This document shows positions 1 to 8,562 of a stretch of 58,348 bases of DNA, piece by piece (the first letter of the stretch is position 1; every line of letters starts with the position of its first letter). Both the position numbers and the translations under genes were made by a program. The stretch comes from an uncultured Muribaculaceae bacterium (GTDB taxonomy: Bacteria; Bacteroidota; Bacteroidia; Bacteroidales; Muribaculaceae), in assembly GCA_944321715.1 (NCBI GenBank), contig CALUMJ010000010.1, positions 1 to 58,348 on the forward strand. The letters run 5' to 3'. Under the pieces are notes generated by a model that had not been told where the DNA came from, ran no database searches, and saw nothing but the letters and a program-made list of their open reading frames with translations.

Positions 1-127
1 ATAGTTTGCTTTAATTCTATCAATAAACCTGCATTATCAAAAATGTTGCCAAAATGTCACGTTTGCACCCTCGCAATGCACGCACAGCAAGTAACAGACT
101 GTAAATAAAAAGATTGCAAACAACTTT

Positions 128-961
128 TTATTTTAATTCTATGACAAAATTAACTCCTTCCTTGATATTGCGGCTCGCCGACTCTGCCAATTTGGCACTA
201 TCAAAAATGCCATACAACGAACTTCCCGACCCCGACATCGACGCATAAAGCGCACCGCAGTCATACAATGTGTCTTTAATCTCGGCAAGAAGCGGATATT
301 GGGCAAAAACACTCGGTTCAAAGTCGTTTTTCAGGAAACTGCGCCACTCATTCACAGGCGATTCGAGCAAACGTGGAATGAAATGCTCCGAAGGCTTGGG
401 TGTTACCATCGAATAGGCCGCAGCAGTCGAAACCGCCACTGGCGGCTTGACAAGGACCAGCCAATAGCCCGACAAATCGACATTGACAGGCGAAAACTGG
501 TCGCCTATGCCAGTGGCATACACGGGCGCGTTGTAAATGAAAAACGCACAATCGGCTCCGAGCGTCGATGCAATGCTGGCAAGCTCGGCATCACCAAGTG
601 ACATACCGCTCAATTCATTCAGCATCTTCAGTGCAAACGACGCGTCGGCCGAGCCGCCGCCAAGCCCCGCACCGTCGGGAATATGCTTGTACAAATATAT
701 GTCAACTTCTGGCACACGGTCGCCATAATGGCTGCGCATGAGCCTATAGGCTTTCATCACAAGGTTCTTCTCGGTGGCGCAATTCACGGGATTGCCCGAC
801 AGGTGCAACTGCGTAAGTCGCCCATCGCCAGTTGGAACAATTTCCAATATATCATTCAACCCGATGGGATAAAACACCGTTTCGATGTCGTGGTAGCCAT
901 CGGCTCGTCGCGAAACAATGTTCAGTCCAAGGTTGATTTTTGCGTTAGGAAAGGTAATCAT
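128..961 (-). CDS. ispE: 4-diphosphocytidyl-2-C-methyl-D-erythritol kinase
   Basis: GHMP-family kinase of the MEP isoprenoid pathway; it phosphorylates the 2-hydroxyl of CDP-methylerythritol with ATP in the cytoplasm. The 277-residue length is normal. The N-terminal AKINLGL motif carries the conserved lysine (K8). The glycine-rich ATP loop PDGAGLGGGSADAS is at residues 95-108, GADCAFF supplies the expected catalytic aspartate region, and SMSGSGSSLYGIF is the C-terminal GHMP motif. The ATG gives the family's usual N-terminus (ITFPNAKINLGLN). It stands alone on the minus strand, and the next minus-strand gene upstream is the CoA transferase. Assignment is secure. Confidence 0.96.
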   Translation of the reverse strand: MITFPNAKINLGLNIVSRRADGYHDIETVFYPIGLNDILEIVPTGDGRLTQLHLSGNPVNCATEKNLVMKAYRLMRSHYGDRVPEVDIYLYKHIPDGAGLGGGSADASFALKMLNELSGMSLGDAELASIASTLGADCAFFIYNAPVYATGIGDQFSPVNVDLSGYWLVLVKPPVAVSTAAAYSMVTPKPSEHFIPRLLESPVNEWRSFLKNDFEPSVFAQYPLLAEIKDTLYDCGALYASMSGSGSSLYGIFDSAKLAESASRNIKEGVNFVIELK

Positions 962-1070
962 GCCGCTTGATGTTCATAAAAACAATGCGTGTGAGCCGCA
1001 AAGTGTGCGATGTTCACTTTGCGGCACACACGCCACCAAATTTCTTGTTTACTATAAAGGCAAATATATC

Positions 1071-2564
1071 TTAGCAATATTTCGAGAAATCGGTCTTTGA
1101 CATATCACCCTCGGCAACAAATGTTTCGTGGAACGCAAATGCGGCACGCAACGTGTGCGGAGTGTGTCCGCCTTTCGACATCTTCAAATATTCGCGCAGC
1201 AATGGGCGGTACTTGGGGTTGGCACAATTCTCGATTATCGTTTCGGCCTTTTGTATAGGCGACTTGCCGCGCAAGTCGGCAATGCCCTGCTCGGTTATCA
1301 ACACGTCAACCGAGTGCTCGCTGTGGTCTAAGTGCGACACCATCGGAACAATGGCACTTATCAGGCCACCTTTTGCAACCGACGGGCAACTGAAAATCGA
1401 CGTGTAGGCGTTGCGCGTGAAGTCGGCCGAGCCGCCTATGCCATTCATCATCTTCGTGCCTGTAACGTGCGTCGAGTTGATATTACCGAATATGTCGGCT
1501 TCAAGTGCCGTGTTCATAGTGATTACGCCCAAGCGGCGAATTACTTCGGGGTTGTTGGAAATCTCGGCAGGACGCATCAACACCTTGTCGTGGAAACGGT
1601 CGATATTATCGAAAAACTCACTAATTGCCTCGGTCGAGAAAGTTATGGAACATGTGCTGGCAAAGCGGCACTTGCCCGACTCGATGAGCTTGAGCACCGA
1701 GTCTTGAATCACCTCGGTGTACATGTCAAACGACGGTATGTTGGGGTTGGCATCAAGGCGCGCCAGCACAGCGTTGGCTATGTTGCCCACGCCCGACTGC
1801 AACGGCAGGAACGTGCTGGGAATGCGACCGGCTTTCAACTCGCCGAGCAAGAAGTTGCACACATTCTCGCCAATCATCATGGTGGTTTCGTCGCTCGGAG
1901 CGAAAGGATGGCCGCCTTCAGGTACATTGGTCTTCACCACGCCGACGATTTTGGCAGGGTCGATGTGAAGTACCGGGCTGCCAGCTCGGTCGTTGGGCTT
2001 GAAGATGGGAATTTCCTTGCGATAAGGAGGGTCGAGCGGAACATATATGTCGTGCAAACCCTTGATTTTGGGGTTGATGCCCTCGTTCACTTCAAGCAGC
2101 ACCTTCTTGGCGAGCATGGCAAACGTCGGGCTGTTACCTATGCCTGTGCCGAGGACAGCATTGCCCTCGTCGTCGATACTCTGTACCTCAAGTATGGCAA
2201 CATCGAGCTGTCCGAATGTGTTGTAACGCATCTTTTGCGCAAGTTCCGACAAGTGCAAGTCGAAATATTCTATCGCACCGGCATTGATTGCCTTGCGTGT
2301 ATCAGGGCAACCTTGGTAGGGGGTGCGCTTGTTCACGGCATTGGCTCGTGACAATTCTCCATCGACACAATCATTGGTCGATGCGCCACTGAACAGGTTT
2401 ATCTTAAATTCGCGGCCAGCTTCATGCTCCTTCTTTGCTTTTTGAGCCAAAGCCACGGGAATTGCCTTGGGCGTACCACACGCCGTGAAGCCCGAAAAGG
2501 CAACATTTGCACCGTTGAATATGAAATCGGCTGCTTCTTCTGCTGTTATTATAGGATACCTCAT
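1071..2564 (-). CDS. acetyl-CoA hydrolase / succinate:acetate-type CoA transferase
   Basis: A 497-residue class I CoA-transferase of the acetyl-CoA hydrolase/transferase family, cytoplasmic. In Bacteroidales such enzymes exchange CoA between succinyl-, acetyl- or propionyl-CoA and the free acids in fermentative acetate, succinate and propionate metabolism. Recognisable blocks are the N-terminal glycine-rich segment around ANVAFSGFTACGTPKAIP, the SGVGNIANAVL block in the middle, and the C-terminal GIGGSADFTRNA and VLITEQGIADLRG blocks that line the CoA site. Length and block order match the full family. Substrate preference cannot be read from sequence, so no symbol is given. Confidence 0.9.
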   Translation of the reverse strand: MRYPIITAEEAADFIFNGANVAFSGFTACGTPKAIPVALAQKAKKEHEAGREFKINLFSGASTNDCVDGELSRANAVNKRTPYQGCPDTRKAINAGAIEYFDLHLSELAQKMRYNTFGQLDVAILEVQSIDDEGNAVLGTGIGNSPTFAMLAKKVLLEVNEGINPKIKGLHDIYVPLDPPYRKEIPIFKPNDRAGSPVLHIDPAKIVGVVKTNVPEGGHPFAPSDETTMMIGENVCNFLLGELKAGRIPSTFLPLQSGVGNIANAVLARLDANPNIPSFDMYTEVIQDSVLKLIESGKCRFASTCSITFSTEAISEFFDNIDRFHDKVLMRPAEISNNPEVIRRLGVITMNTALEADIFGNINSTHVTGTKMMNGIGGSADFTRNAYTSIFSCPSVAKGGLISAIVPMVSHLDHSEHSVDVLITEQGIADLRGKSPIQKAETIIENCANPKYRPLLREYLKMSKGGHTPHTLRAAFAFHETFVAEGDMSKTDFSKYC

Positions 2565-2591
2565 ATCGAGTAATATTTTGTGGTTTTAATG

Positions 2592-3020
2592 TTAAAACTT
2601 GGTTTTCAATATCTCATGGGCTATGATTGCCCGCTTCCAGTCTTGTGGCACGGCATTGCCGTCGTCAAGCTCTGCCACATACGGGTCTGGCGCAGGTGCG
2701 GCAGGCCGCTGAGGCTCATCGGCTATGGCTCGCTGCCCCTCGTTTTGCCATGCCCCGTCCATGATTGCCGGTGATTGGGTAGCCTCGGGAATGTCGTTGG
2801 ATGGTATCCAATCGTCATGCGCAACCACATCGCCGCTTGCTCGCCTTGCATCATCAATAATGGGAGGCATGGCCTGGGTAGGAATTGGAGGCATCTGGCG
2901 ACCACGCTGCTGACGCCGCGCGCCTTCGCCAGTTTGCTTCGACTTCGCCGATTTGCCTAAAGCTCCCAAAAACGATGCCCCGATGATTATTATCCACGGA
3001 ATTATGTCAGACAAGTCCAT
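2592..3020 (-). CDS. small membrane-anchored hypothetical protein
   Basis: Not a family I can name. I chose the ATG at 3020 (MDLSDIIPWIIIIGASFLG), giving 142 residues, because it begins immediately before one hydrophobic segment (about residues 5-20). A longer frame to 3104 adds an unconvincing hydrophobic leader. After the membrane segment come a basic stretch (GKSAKSKQTGEGARRQQRGR) and a proline- and acid-rich, low-complexity tail. It is probably a single-pass inner-membrane protein with a disordered cytoplasmic tail. It lies 27 bp upstream of the CoA transferase on the same strand, so the two may be cotranscribed. Confidence 0.55.
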   Translation of the reverse strand: MDLSDIIPWIIIIGASFLGALGKSAKSKQTGEGARRQQRGRQMPPIPTQAMPPIIDDARRASGDVVAHDDWIPSNDIPEATQSPAIMDGAWQNEGQRAIADEPQRPAAPAPDPYVAELDDGNAVPQDWKRAIIAHEILKTKF

Positions 3021-3117
3021 ACGAGCAAAAAATTTCTCCAAAAGTAGCAATTTAAAGCATAAATAGCAAAAAAGGCTATTGAAAAAACTAACCCATCCGA
3101 ACAATATGCCAACTAAT

Positions 3118-3153
3118 CAAAAAGGTGTACCAGAAACACTTCCCGGCACACCT
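3118..3153 (-). terminator. rho-independent terminator after the winged-helix gene
   Basis: Reading the minus strand, AGGTGTGCC and GGTACACCT form a 9-bp stem around a 13-nt loop, followed by a short T run. It sits 23 bp past the stop of the winged-helix gene. Confidence 0.7.
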
Positions 3154-3175
3154 CTTAATCCATAGGGAAAGGTTA

Positions 3176-3376
3176 TCACACCAATGTCACGAACACATCG
3201 GATTCACCATCTTCGAGGCTAACTTTGCCTTCGCGGGCAAGCCAGCCAATTGCGGCATAAATTTCTTTTTCCTTGAGTTTGGTGGCCTTTTTAAGTGCCT
3301 TGACACCCAATTTGCCCTGCTCGTTAAGAGCAACCCAAACCAAGCCTGCCCAGTTTCCAATAGTTTCAACGTTCAT
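3176..3376 (-). CDS. winged helix-turn-helix domain protein (DUF2582-like)
   Basis: A 66-residue protein that is almost entirely one winged-helix fold: NWAGLVWVALNEQGKLGV, then LKKATKLKEKEIYAAIGWLA (recognition helix region), then the wing REGKVSLEDGESDVFVTLV. It matches the small stand-alone winged-helix proteins (DUF2582 type) common in Bacteroidetes. A role in DNA binding is inferred from the fold; the target is unknown. It is monocistronic and closed by the terminator just downstream. Confidence 0.8.
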   Translation of the reverse strand: MNVETIGNWAGLVWVALNEQGKLGVKALKKATKLKEKEIYAAIGWLAREGKVSLEDGESDVFVTLV

Positions 3377-3690
3377 AATTGTTCCTGCTTTTTAGTACAA
3401 ATAAAAATTTTGATTGCAAAGCTGGTGCAAATTTACTATTTTTTCAGCTAAAAACATGATTTTCTGACAGATAATTTCACCCAGCCACGTCCCTCAAAAC
3501 ATAAACCGTTATATATCACACAATTAACACAATTATGCCAATAGACGTTAATGCTGCCATAGCATTTCACTTTTGGCACTTTTATCTGTAATTTTGCCAA
3601 ATGATGAAAGGATTGGGCAATTATATAACTGGTCATTATGGCAAACAACAAAGGGATTGAAGCAATCAATCCGATTGACTATAACGAATT

Positions 3691-3868
3691 GAGGGTGTAT
3701 CAAAATTGGCAGAACCCACCTCGTAGGGACGCACGGCTCGTGCGTCCGCGTGCCGCAAGGCACTGTTAACCATTTGTAAGTTAGCAGAATATACAACTGG
3801 TTGCGCAACGGACGCACGAGCCGTGCGTCCCTACAAAATTACGCAAATCTGCATTTTGATATACCTCC
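3691..3868. repeat. palindromic mobile repeat, type 1, copy A
   Basis: Ends GAGGGTGTATCAAAAT and ATTTTGATATACCTC are near-perfect terminal inverted repeats. The interior has a long imperfect palindrome: CGTAGGGACGCACGGCTCGT on the left and its complement CGGACGCACGAGCCGTGCGT on the right, about 60 bp apart. It has no coding capacity, so it resembles a MITE. It lies between the winged-helix gene and rsgA, in a 633-bp stretch with no other convincing gene. Related copies occur throughout the window. Confidence 0.8.
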
Positions 3869-4009
3869 TTTGCCATGGGGACACACTGCCGAACTCATGG
3901 ATAATAAATAGCATACGATGACGAGAAGCAGAAAGGAAATGAGTAAATGGTTAGAAACCACGACTGGTTCTCATGGGATTCATAAACAAAATTAAACACG
4001 CAATCTATT

Positions 4010-4951
4010 GTGAAAGGATTAGTGATTAAAAACACCGGAAGCCACTATGTGGTGAAATGTGACGACGGCAACGAGGTGAATTGCCGCATCAAAGGCAACT
4101 TTCGCATCCGCGGCATTCGCACCACCAACCCAGTGGCCGTGGGCGACCATGTGTCAATCTCGGATTTCGCCCCCGACGGAACGGCATACATTACAGCCAT
4201 CGAGCAGCGACGTAACTACATAATACGCCGTGCAAGCAACTTGTCGAAAGAGTCGCACATTATAGCGGCAAATATCGACATAGCATTCCTCATCGCCACC
4301 ATAAAGGAACCCGAAACAAGCACCACTTTTATCGACCGCTTCCTTGCCACTGCCGAGGCATACGGCATACGTGCCGTCGTAATAATCAACAAGACCGACC
4401 TGCTCGACGAGGACGAGCAGCAATATGCCGAGGCTATGCAATACCTTTACACCTCAATCGGTTACGAAGTCGTAATGATGTCGGCGACAAGCAACGACAA
4501 CAGCGGCATCGACCATATTTTGCAACTTGCCGCAGGGCGCATATCGCTATTTTCGGGCAATTCGGGCGTGGGAAAATCCACTATCATCAACCGGCTAATC
4601 CCTGGTGCGGGGCTGAAAACGGGCAGCATAAGCGCAGCACACCACACTGGAATGCACACCACAACGTTCTCCGAAATGTTCCCGCTGCCGTCGGGCGGCT
4701 ACATCATCGACACTCCAGGCATCAAGGGGTTCGGAACTATCGACTTCGACAAAAGCCAAGTGGCGCACTATTTCCCCGAAATTTTCCGCACCGCCGAGGG
4801 ATGCCGCTACTACAATTGCACCCACACCCACGAACCCGGCTGCGCTGTGCGTCAGGCGGTGGACGAAGCGCGCATCAGCCAGTCGCGCTACACGAGCTAC
4901 CTGAGCATACTCGACGACGCCACCGAAACCAAATACCGAAAGCCATTCTGA
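4010..4951 (+). CDS. rsgA: ribosome small-subunit-dependent GTPase A
   Basis: Circularly permuted GTPase that acts in late 30S ribosomal subunit maturation in the cytoplasm. The order of parts is diagnostic: N-terminal OB-fold (residues 1-70), then the G4 motif NKTDL, then the P-loop GNSGVGKST, then the G3 motif DTPG, and a C-terminal zinc-binding segment (GCRYYNCTHTHEPGC) with Cys-Cys-His-Cys spacing. The 313-residue length is normal. The start is GTG at 4010, which directly begins the expected MKGLVIKNTGSHYVV N-terminus. It converges with the yifB gene, ending 7 bp from it. Confidence 0.95.
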   Translation: MKGLVIKNTGSHYVVKCDDGNEVNCRIKGNFRIRGIRTTNPVAVGDHVSISDFAPDGTAYITAIEQRRNYIIRRASNLSKESHIIAANIDIAFLIATIKEPETSTTFIDRFLATAEAYGIRAVVIINKTDLLDEDEQQYAEAMQYLYTSIGYEVVMMSATSNDNSGIDHILQLAAGRISLFSGNSGVGKSTIINRLIPGAGLKTGSISAAHHTGMHTTTFSEMFPLPSGGYIIDTPGIKGFGTIDFDKSQVAHYFPEIFRTAEGCRYYNCTHTHEPGCAVRQAVDEARISQSRYTSYLSILDDATETKYRKPF

Positions 4952-4958
4952 CCTGCTC

Positions 4959-6497
4959 TCACCTCCCCCAATTGTCGCGGTCGAGATTGCGGTAGCTCAA
5001 CGCTTCGCGCAGATGCACCAGCCGCACATGCTCGTCGCCGGCAAGGTCGGCTATGGTACGGGCCACTTTCAATATGCGGTCGTAGGCGCGGGCCGACATG
5101 CTCAAGCGCGTCATCGCCTCTTTCAAGTGCGCAAGCCCCTCGCTGTCGGGTGTGGCATATTTCCTTATCAGCCGCGGTGTCATCTGGGCATTGCAATGTA
5201 TTCCCCGCTCGCCGCTGAAGCGCATCTGCTGCACCTCGCGGGCCTTGACTACACGCTTGCGAATTTCTTCGCTGCTTTCCGACGGCGTGGGCGATGCCAT
5301 TTCGTCGAATTGCACCGGAGCTACTTCAATCTGTATGTCTATGCGGTCGAGCAACGGCCCCGAAATCTTGCTGAGGTACTTGTGCACGGCACCCGGCGGA
5401 CACACGCACGGCTTGGTGGGATGCCCATAATAGCCACACGGGCAAGGATTCATCGACGCCACGAGCATGAACGATGCCGGGTAATCGACCGAATACCTTG
5501 CGCGCGAAATGGTGATGCGGCGGTCTTCGAGCGGCTGGCGCATCACTTCAAGCACTTGCCGTCCAAACTCGGGCAACTCGTCTAAGAAAAGTATTCCATT
5601 GTGGGCAAGGCTGATTTCACCGGGTACTGGATAGGTGCCGCCGCCGACCAACGCCACTGGCGAGATGGTGTGGTGCGGTGCACGGAACGGGCGGCGAGTC
5701 ATGAGCGTGGCTCCGCGTTCCAGCTTCCCTGCCACCGAGTGGATTTTGGTGGTTTCGAGCGCCTCCTGCAGGCTCAAAGGCGGCAAAATCGACGGCAAAC
5801 GCTTTGCCATCATCGACTTGCCCGACCCAGGGCTGCCCACCAATATTATATTGTGGCCGCCGGCACAAGCCACCTCAAAAGCTCGCTTGACATTTTCCTG
5901 CCCACGCACTTCCGAAAAATCAAAGTCATATACATTCACCGTCTTGAAAAACTCCTCGCGCGTGTTGACCACCGTCGGCTCAAGGCGGCACTTGCCGTTA
6001 AAGAAGTCGATGACTTCGGCAATGTTGCCCACGCCATAAACGTCGATATTGTTGACAACGGCCGCCTCCTTGGCATTGGCCCGGGGAACGATGAACCCCT
6101 CATAGCCCATCTCGCGCGCCTTGATTGACATCGGCAACACGCCCTTAATGGGCAGCACCGACCCGTCGAGCGACAACTCGCCCATAATCATGAACCGGCA
6201 CAAGCGGTCGGCCGCCACTTTGCCATCGGCGGCAAGTATGCCTATGGCGAGCGGCAGGTCGTATGCAGCCCCCTCCTTGCGCACATCGGCCGGCGACATG
6301 TTCACCACAACCTGCCGCCGCGGGAACGACTGGCCACACTGCTTCAGCGCCGTCCTTATGCGCTCGTTGCTCTCCTTGACGGCCGTGTCGGGCAATCCCA
6401 CTATGGTATAACCTATGCCCGTGTCAACCGACACCTCGATAGTGACAATTATCGCGTCGATGCCCTGCACCGCCGCCCCGAATATCTTGGTAAGCAT
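4959..6497 (-). CDS. YifB-family Mg-chelatase-like AAA+ ATPase
   Basis: A 512-residue ComM/YifB-type protein. The N-terminal third has the Lon-S5-like fold (IVGLPDTAVKESNERIRTAL). The AAA+ module has Walker A GSPGSGKSMMAKR and Walker B ILFLDELPEF. A Cys-rich insert, CPCGYYGHPTKPCVC, and the C-terminal Mg_chelatase_C region complete the family layout. ComM homologues are helicases that promote branch migration during natural transformation; whether that role holds here is inference. I chose the ATG at 6497 (MLTKIFGAAVQGID), the family N-terminus, rather than the longer frame to 6560. It converges with rsgA. Confidence 0.93.
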   Translation of the reverse strand: MLTKIFGAAVQGIDAIIVTIEVSVDTGIGYTIVGLPDTAVKESNERIRTALKQCGQSFPRRQVVVNMSPADVRKEGAAYDLPLAIGILAADGKVAADRLCRFMIMGELSLDGSVLPIKGVLPMSIKAREMGYEGFIVPRANAKEAAVVNNIDVYGVGNIAEVIDFFNGKCRLEPTVVNTREEFFKTVNVYDFDFSEVRGQENVKRAFEVACAGGHNIILVGSPGSGKSMMAKRLPSILPPLSLQEALETTKIHSVAGKLERGATLMTRRPFRAPHHTISPVALVGGGTYPVPGEISLAHNGILFLDELPEFGRQVLEVMRQPLEDRRITISRARYSVDYPASFMLVASMNPCPCGYYGHPTKPCVCPPGAVHKYLSKISGPLLDRIDIQIEVAPVQFDEMASPTPSESSEEIRKRVVKAREVQQMRFSGERGIHCNAQMTPRLIRKYATPDSEGLAHLKEAMTRLSMSARAYDRILKVARTIADLAGDEHVRLVHLREALSYRNLDRDNWGR

Positions 6498-6596
6498 AAT
6501 ACGCTGGTTATATGTATTGCACAAATTTAACACATTTGCCGCTAATATGCACCCCGCCAAGCGTCATTTTTTTGCCTTGCACGCACTGCGCCACTG

Positions 6597-6983
6597 TCAA
6601 TTGCGCCTGTTTATCAGGTTCACCACCACTTTCACCATCACATCTTTCTCTTCGGTACGGCTCTCGGCTATCATCAGCGTTAGTGCCACGAGCGTGTTGT
6701 CGGCGATGCGCTTCGACCCATCAGGATTGTATAGGATGCCGTTGCCGGCCATGAACCACAGGAACAACGTGGCGGCTATGCGCTTGTTGCCATCGCTGAA
6801 CGAGTGGTTCTTAGTGACCAAGTAGAGCAGCATGGCAGCCTTTTCCTCTACCGACGGATAAAGGTCCTGACCGCCGAAAGTCTGGTATATCTGCCCGATT
6901 GAACTTTTAAACGAGTCGTCTTTCTCATTGGCAAACCATTGGCTGCCGCCAAACTTTGTTTTAAGTTCTTCGATGGCCTTCAT
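6597..6983 (-). CDS. Fic/DOC-type domain protein (C-terminal half of a split RhuM/Fic gene)
   Basis: A 128-residue Fic/DOC fold with the active-site motif HSFSDGNKR at residues 60-68, close to the Doc signature (HxFxDANKR) and the Fic signature (HPFxxGNGR). Such domains AMPylate or phosphorylate target proteins. In Bacteroidales this domain is usually the C-terminal half of one protein of about 330 residues with a RhuM domain in front. Here the two halves are separate frames overlapping at ATGA (6980-6983). One extra G in the GGG run just upstream would fuse them as ...TYEGAMKAIEELK. So this is either a translationally coupled pair or, more likely, a frameshifted gene. Confidence 0.8.
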   Translation of the reverse strand: MKAIEELKTKFGGSQWFANEKDDSFKSSIGQIYQTFGGQDLYPSVEEKAAMLLYLVTKNHSFSDGNKRIAATLFLWFMAGNGILYNPDGSKRIADNTLVALTLMIAESRTEEKDVMVKVVVNLINRRN

Positions 6984-7567
6984 CGCCCTTCGTATGTGGC
7001 ATGGAACTTAGCCTCGTTGGTTGTTTGTTCCACCGACAATTGCTGGTAGTCATATTTATCGAGCGTGTCTAATGCGTAGGCGTAGTCCGACACTACCTCT
7101 ACCAAGCTGTGAGCATCGTCCGATGTTAACGTCTCTTGCGCCTTTACCGTGCGGTCTAAGACGGCGACTAATTGCTTCAACTCGGCATATCGCTGCTCGG
7201 TCAAAGATTTGTTGACAGCATACCCCTTCACCAAATAATCTTTCAGCACACGGTTGGCCCAAATGCGAAACTGTGTGCCACGCTGACTTTTCACTCGGTA
7301 GCCGACCGATATTATTACATCAAGAGAATAAAAAGCTACTGGCTGCTTCACTCCATCAACACGCAAAAAATGCGTGTTGATGGACTTTTCCAACTCGTTT
7401 TCCGAAAACACATTATTAATATGCTTCCTTACAGTTTTCTCATCTCGGTCAAACAGGGTTGCCATTTGGTTGGCCGACAACCAAACTGTATCATGCTCCA
7501 ACTTTACCTCAATGGTTGTCTGTCCGTCCACCGCCCTGTAAATCACAATCTTGTCGTTAAAGTCCAT
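6980..7567 (-). CDS. RhuM-family virulence/antirepressor-like protein (N-terminal half of a split RhuM/Fic gene)
   Basis: A 195-residue RhuM-type protein with a predicted DNA-binding or antirepressor-like N-terminus: WLSANQMATLFDRDEKTVRKH looks like a helix-turn-helix (residues about 30-50), followed by the conserved FRIWANRVLKDYLVKGYAVN block (about 105-125). The function of RhuM is not well defined; it is named from a Salmonella pathogenicity island. I start at the ATG at 7567 because the longer frame needs a TTG. The frame ends in GR-stop exactly where the Fic partner begins, see the partner entry. Together they make about 324 residues, the length of the usual fused protein. Confidence 0.8.
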   Translation of the reverse strand: MDFNDKIVIYRAVDGQTTIEVKLEHDTVWLSANQMATLFDRDEKTVRKHINNVFSENELEKSINTHFLRVDGVKQPVAFYSLDVIISVGYRVKSQRGTQFRIWANRVLKDYLVKGYAVNKSLTEQRYAELKQLVAVLDRTVKAQETLTSDDAHSLVEVVSDYAYALDTLDKYDYQQLSVEQTTNEAKFHATYEGR

Positions 7568-7799
7568 ATTCAATATTTCTTAAACAAATCCAACAATTCA
7601 CAAATATAACACAAAACTCTCTTAACGCAAAATACCACTCCACACCCAAAAAATCACGAAAGAACCGTGACAACAGAACCAATCACCAATGTCAGACAAC
7701 AATCGCAATCAACCACCACTTCCCGAAAGCCCATAGCCGTTTCAATTGAACAAACAGTAGAATTTGCAAAAAAAACTTGCTAAAATCGGGCCGTAGAAT

Positions 7800-7830
7800 T
7801 TTGCTTTGCCACCGCCGTGAGCTAACTTTG
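7800..7830 (+). promoter_or_regulatory. Bacteroidetes-type promoter for the RsmI-like gene
   Basis: TTTG at 7800-7803 and TAACTTTG at 7823-7830 are separated by 19 bp, fitting the -33/-7 consensus. The ATG of the methyltransferase lies 22 bp downstream of the -7 box. Confidence 0.65.
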
Positions 7831-7851
7831 TGGGTTAAAAAACGAATCACA

Positions 7852-8559
7852 ATGCTCCAAGCCGCTTTATACCTCATTCCTGTGCCGCTGAGCGATGGCC
7901 CGACGAGCGACGTGCTACCACAGCGCAACATCGCAATTGTGGGCGAAATCGGCCACTTCATAGTGGAAAACGTGCGCTCGGCGCGCCGCTTCCTGCGGCA
8001 GTGCAGCCGCGACATCGACATCGACTCGCTCACATTCAGCACTCTCGACGAGCATACCCAACCCGAAGAAGTCGCCGCAATGCTCCAGCCGCTGCGCGAT
8101 GGTCATGCCATGGGCATAATCTCCGAAGCCGGATGCCCTGCCATTGCCGACCCTGGCGCCGATGCCGTAGCAATCGCCCAACGCGAGGGGTTGAAAGTGG
8201 TGCCGCTCGTGGGGCCGTCGAGCATCGTCATGTCGCTGATGGCTTCGGGGTTCAACGGCCAAAGTTTCGCATTCGTCGGCTACCTGCCCATCGAGCCTCG
8301 GCAACGGTTGCGCAAGCTGCGCGACATGGAACAGTGCATCGACAGGCTCGACCAGACGCAAATTTTCATCGAAACGCCCTACCGCAACAACAAGTTGATT
8401 GCCGAACTGGCCAAGTCGCTCCCACCACGGCTGCGCTTGTGCGTGGCAAGCAACATCACGGGGCAAAATGAAACAATCGTCACACGCACCATCGGTGAAT
8501 GGGCGCGAGCTAAATACGACTACAACAAAATACCTACCATTTTCCTCCTTTACAAATAG
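7852..8559 (+). CDS. RsmI-like SAM-dependent tetrapyrrole-methylase-fold methyltransferase
   Basis: A 235-residue member of the tetrapyrrole methylase superfamily, close to RsmI, which 2'-O-methylates C1402 of 16S rRNA. Visible features: N-terminal LYLIPVPLSD, ISEAGCPAIADPGADAV (the SAM-binding glycine/proline loop typical of RsmI), VPLVGPSSIVMSLMASGFNGQSFAFVGYLP, and IETPYRN. It is shorter than E. coli RsmI and differs at the N-terminus, so it may be the second, divergent RsmI-like paralogue seen in Bacteroidetes. I chose the ATG at 7852 because it follows the promoter and starts the conserved strand. The metallo-hydrolase follows 3 bp later, suggesting an operon. Confidence 0.85.
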   Translation: MLQAALYLIPVPLSDGPTSDVLPQRNIAIVGEIGHFIVENVRSARRFLRQCSRDIDIDSLTFSTLDEHTQPEEVAAMLQPLRDGHAMGIISEAGCPAIADPGADAVAIAQREGLKVVPLVGPSSIVMSLMASGFNGQSFAFVGYLPIEPRQRLRKLRDMEQCIDRLDQTQIFIETPYRNNKLIAELAKSLPPRLRLCVASNITGQNETIVTRTIGEWARAKYDYNKIPTIFLLYK

Positions 8560-8562
8560 ACA

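Noticed and set aside
1332-2351. 339-codon open frame on the plus strand opposite the CoA transferase
   Set aside because: It is antisense to a clearly conserved enzyme and has no family-like motif; long antisense frames are expected from the codon bias here.
3638-3700. Short frame MANNKGIEAINPIDYNELRV running into repeat copy A
   Set aside because: Could be the N-terminus of a gene cut by the repeat, but no family is recognisable and no downstream half was found.
3691-3868. CRISPR array suspected from regularly recurring palindromes
   Set aside because: Copies are kilobases apart with hairpin interiors and no spacer pattern; no cas genes in the window.
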